From Pseudomonadota bacterium (GTDB taxonomy: Bacteria; Pseudomonadota; Gammaproteobacteria; SZUA-229), in contig DAOVJH010000086.1 of the NCBI GenBank assembly GCA_030673345.1, positions 1 through 6,461 of the forward strand: DNA of 6,461 nt, written 5' to 3'. Positions 3,786 through 6,461 of the stretch are shown here, piece after piece (position 1 is the first letter of the stretch; each line of letters begins with the position of its first letter). The notes below the pieces were generated by a model. The model saw only the letters and a list, made by a program, of their open reading frames with translations. It was not told the DNA's origin and did no database searches. The translations under genes were made by a program, and so were the position numbers.

Positions 3786-6461
3786 TTATTTCTGTTTCTG
3801 CTTTTTAAATAGCTCTGCTATTGTTTCTGCGGTTGCTGGTTTACTAAATAAATAGCCCTGTCCAAAGTCACATCCGAGCTGTTTTAAATAAACGAGTTGT
3901 TCTTCTGTTTCAACGCCTTCTGCGACTACCTTAAGTTTCAGGCTATGTGCCATAGCAATCGTTGCACTTATAAGTTCTCGATCTTTGACATCCTCCGTTA
4001 TGTCATTGATGAAGCTACGGTCGATCTTTAATACATCAAAAGGATATTTCCGCAGATAGCTGAGCGATGAGTAACCGATACCAAAATCGTCCATAGAGAT
4101 ACATATTCCCATGTTGCTTAATGCCGTCAGTGCATCATCGATATGAGTATGACCGCTCATCAATACGCCTTCGGTGATTTCCAGTTCCAGAAACTTCCCC
4201 GGTACACCGGCCTGTTTGAGATTTTTTTCGATTAAGCTAACCAGTTCGGGGTCGCGGAACTGGCGAGGCGACAGGTTGACGGCTATGCGGATGTCATCAT
4301 CAAAGCTCTGTTGCCATTTGGCGACAGTTTTCAACGCTTCTGCTAATACGAATTGTCCCAAAGGAACAATCAATCCTGTCTGTTCAGCAATGGGAATAAA
4401 TTCTTCAGGTGAGATGCTGCCTAGTGACGGGTTATTCCAACGGAGCAGTGCCTCGGCGCTAATGATCTTGCCGTTGCTGATAATGACCTGTGGCTGGTAG
4501 AGGACAGTAAATTCATTGCGGTTTAGCGCGTCGTGTATCTGTTCCTCAAGTACCAGCCGTCGTGTTACTTCGCGGTTCATGGTAGGGGTAAAATACGAGT
4601 ATGTGTTTCTGCCAAGTTCTTTGGCGTGATACATGGCGGAATCGGCGTTACGTAAAAGTTCTGATGTTTCTTTACCATCATCTGGAAAGATGGAGATTCC
4701 GATACTCGTGGTCAGGATGAAATTTCGATCGTCGATGTTAAATGAATCTTTAAAACGATCGAGCAGGTTTTCTGCTATAGGACTGGCATCGGATGCACGT
4801 TTAAGCCCGCCTAGCAGCATAATAAATTCATCACCGCCAAGGCGTCCGACGGTGTCACCAACTCGTGATACGCTGCGTAGCCGCTGGGCAGCTTCTATCA
4901 GAAGTTTATCGCCTGTTTCGTGCCCCAATGTGTCATTGACCTTTTTAAAGTCATCCAGATCAAGAAACAATACAGCTACTTTCTCATCATTACGTCGCGC
5001 ATCATTTAGCAGCTGGGTGAGGCGGTCAAGTGCCAGAAAACGGTTGGGCAGATCGGTCAGTGAATCGAAGTGCGCCTGATGTAAGATCTGTTCTTCCTGT
5101 TGTTTGCGGTGAGTAATATCAAGCACGGTTCCGATTGATCTTACAGGCTTGCCCTCTATATCATATGTGGTTTCGCAACGTTCGCTAACCGTTTTTATGC
5201 TGCCATCTTTCATCAATAAGCGATGTTCGAGCGTGTACGGCTCTCTGTTTTGTAAAGAGCTTTTGTATGCCTTCTCAACCAGTTCACGGTCTTCCGGATG
5301 TACCGCTTCGATAAAGGCTTCATAAGATGGTTTAAATTTATCGGCATCGATTCCAAAGATACGGAATATTTCGTCTGACCATGTCAGTTCATCACTTGCT
5401 AAATCAAGCTCCCAACATCCGAGTTGCGCAACCTGCTGTGCCTCTGCCAGATTTTTTTCGCTTTTTATCAGCCGGGCGTCCGCTTCTACCTGCCTGGTAA
5501 TATCACGGATGGTACCGAGCACCTGGTCGCGATCCTGTATTTCGATTCTTTTTCGGATGACTTCTGAGATAAAGGTTGTTCCGTCTTTACGTTGTAATAC
5601 CACCTGGACGGGCATTCCTTCTTCGCTGTTTTTTGAACGTTCAAATGAAGTGGTGTCCTGCTCCGGGGCTTTTATGTCAAAAACGGTCATCTGCAGGAGC
5701 TCTTCTTCAGAATAACCCATCATCTTACAAAAGGTGTCATTGACGAAAGTGTAGTTTCCTTCAGGGTCAGCAACGGTGATACCTTCGGTTGACTGGTTCG
5801 TTATGGCTTTGAACTTGCGTTCGTTCTCTTCAGTTTTTTCTTTTAAAGCGATCAGTTCTTTTTCTACAATTTTACGCTGTGTTACGTCAGTTAATGATTG
5901 CACCATGCCACTGTTTTTATCGCCCACATTGATCGGTGCCAGCGATGCAAGAAACCACTGTCTCTTTTCAGGGAAAAGTACGATATGGTTTTCTAAAGAA
6001 TGTCCCTGTTTGATCGCCATGCACAGTTCGCAGTTTTTTTCAGACAGCGTACTGGGGTGAAAAAAATCATGTATTGGCTTATGGATGAGCTGGTGCGCCA
6101 GTTTTCCACTGTGTTCTTCTGCAGCTCTGTTGACCTGCGAGATTATTCCCTCGTTGTCGACCACTATGGCCGGGTGAGGGATGGCGATATAACTGCTGGA
6201 ACTCTTCGCCAGCACACTGAAGGGTTCTATGAGAGTTGTTCGTACGATCGCCTGGTATATCATCCAGAAAGAGAGGAACTTGAAGAGATGACCGATGACA
6301 AATGCTTCACCATGAAAGTCTGTATACAGTGTGAAAGAGAGCTCGGCAAAAATGGTTAATACGAGTGATGCCAGCATGAAGTAGAGCACTTTGGCAGCCA
6401 GGTATTCTCTTAAGCTGATGTAGGCGAAAACAGTGACCGTAAGCAGAAAGATGATCAGGTA
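3786..6461 (-). CDS. MASE3-PAS-PAS-PAS-GGDEF-EAL cyclic-di-GMP receptor/enzyme, 5' end outside window
   Basis: An inner-membrane signalling protein with 891 residues in the window (numbered from the codon at 6461). Order: end of a MASE3 sensor with three helices (about 1-17, 25-43, 53-73; hallmark AELSFTLY and GHLFKFLSF), PAS1 (about 88-194), a coiled linker (about 195-216), PAS2 (217-322), PAS3 (338-451, with HPEDR), GGDEF (459-621) and EAL (about 635-885). The cyclase site reads GGDEF (542-546) with an intact inhibitory site RVGD (533-536). The phosphodiesterase site is also intact: E670 of EALLR, N729, E761, D791-D792 of DDFGIGYSS, K812, E848 and Q868. It can therefore be predicted to make and degrade cyclic-di-GMP, with the balance set by the sensors. 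PAS1 carries NCELC (C144, C147), a possible redox or metal site. The frame is open to the window edge; GTG 6389 and ATG 6377 lie inside MASE3 and are not the start. It is convergent with the 52-codon gene. Its input signal is unknown. Confidence 0.93.
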   Translation of the reverse strand, partial: YLIIFLLTVTVFAYISLREYLAAKVLYFMLASLVLTIFAELSFTLYTDFHGEAFVIGHLFKFLSFWMIYQAIVRTTLIEPFSVLAKSSSSYIAIPHPAIVVDNEGIISQVNRAAEEHSGKLAHQLIHKPIHDFFHPSTLSEKNCELCMAIKQGHSLENHIVLFPEKRQWFLASLAPINVGDKNSGMVQSLTDVTQRKIVEKELIALKEKTEENERKFKAITNQSTEGITVADPEGNYTFVNDTFCKMMGYSEEELLQMTVFDIKAPEQDTTSFERSKNSEEGMPVQVVLQRKDGTTFISEVIRKRIEIQDRDQVLGTIRDITRQVEADARLIKSEKNLAEAQQVAQLGCWELDLASDELTWSDEIFRIFGIDADKFKPSYEAFIEAVHPEDRELVEKAYKSSLQNREPYTLEHRLLMKDGSIKTVSERCETTYDIEGKPVRSIGTVLDITHRKQQEEQILHQAHFDSLTDLPNRFLALDRLTQLLNDARRNDEKVAVLFLDLDDFKKVNDTLGHETGDKLLIEAAQRLRSVSRVGDTVGRLGGDEFIMLLGGLKRASDASPIAENLLDRFKDSFNIDDRNFILTTSIGISIFPDDGKETSELLRNADSAMYHAKELGRNTYSYFTPTMNREVTRRLVLEEQIHDALNRNEFTVLYQPQVIISNGKIISAEALLRWNNPSLGSISPEEFIPIAEQTGLIVPLGQFVLAEALKTVAKWQQSFDDDIRIAVNLSPRQFRDPELVSLIEKNLKQAGVPGKFLELEITEGVLMSGHTHIDDALTALSNMGICISMDDFGIGYSSLSYLRKYPFDVLKIDRSFINDITEDVKDRELISATIAMAHSLKLKVVAEGVETEEQLVYLKQLGCDFGQGYLFSKPATAETIAELFKKQKQK

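Noticed and set aside
4633..5079. 148-codon plus-strand frame inside the GGDEF region
   Set aside because: Serine/arginine-rich translation typical of the antisense of a real gene; the minus strand encodes clear GGDEF motifs.
6000..6359. 119-codon plus-strand frame opposite PAS1 and MASE3
   Set aside because: It is a shadow of the minus-strand receptor, without a ribosome binding site or recognisable domain.
6375..6389. GTG 6389 or ATG 6377 as the start of the GGDEF-EAL gene
   Set aside because: Reading continues without a stop to the window edge in hydrophobic MASE3-like sequence, so these codons are internal.
1..6461. CRISPR array, tRNA or rRNA gene, insertion sequence, or defence cluster
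   Set aside because: No regularly spaced direct repeats, no tRNA- or rRNA-like sequence, no transposase or integrase, and no defence-type protein domains were found on either strand.

Overview
The window looks like a chromosomal segment of a gammaproteobacterium with moderate GC content. The evidence is the ubiquinone gene content (UbiV of the anaerobic pathway), a SixA phosphatase, a YceI-family periplasmic protein and a MASE3-PAS-GGDEF-EAL receptor, all of proteobacterial type. This is inferred from protein resemblance alone and no genus is claimed. Two genes run off the edges: the 5' part of ubiV lies left of base 1, and the 5' part of the cyclic-di-GMP receptor lies right of base 6461.

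Layout. 1-1592 (+): the end of ubiV, overlapping by one base (TAATG) a gene for a TauD/TfdA-type Fe(II)/2-oxoglutarate oxygenase, so the two are almost certainly one operon. 1593-1908: a short inverted repeat; then a 37-codon gene on the minus strand with a good ribosome binding site, encoding a tiny hydrophobic protein with a CxxC pair; then a divergent promoter region. 1909-2418 (+): sixA. 2419-2715: a gene-free stretch dominated by a nested palindromic repeat made of two inverted copies of a REP/dRS3-like hairpin unit. 2716-3381 (-): a secreted YceI-family protein behind a near-consensus sigma70 promoter. 3382-3598: promoter and two small dyads. 3599-3757 (+): a 52-codon gene for a single-pass, C-terminally anchored membrane protein. 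3786-6461 (-): a large membrane receptor with the end of a MASE3 domain, three PAS domains and apparently intact GGDEF and EAL domains.

How the parts may work together. Several genes touch respiration or redox adaptation: UbiV supports oxygen-independent ubiquinone hydroxylation, YceI proteins bind isoprenoid or lipid ligands, and PAS/MASE3 receptors often sense redox or small ligands and set cyclic-di-GMP levels. Apart from the ubiV-oxygenase pair the genes do not form an evident single operon, and no coherent new defence or metabolic system can be demonstrated here. The most interesting points are the O2-consuming enzyme class translationally coupled to an O2-independent pathway gene, the two unannotated small membrane proteins, and the covarying palindromic repeat.
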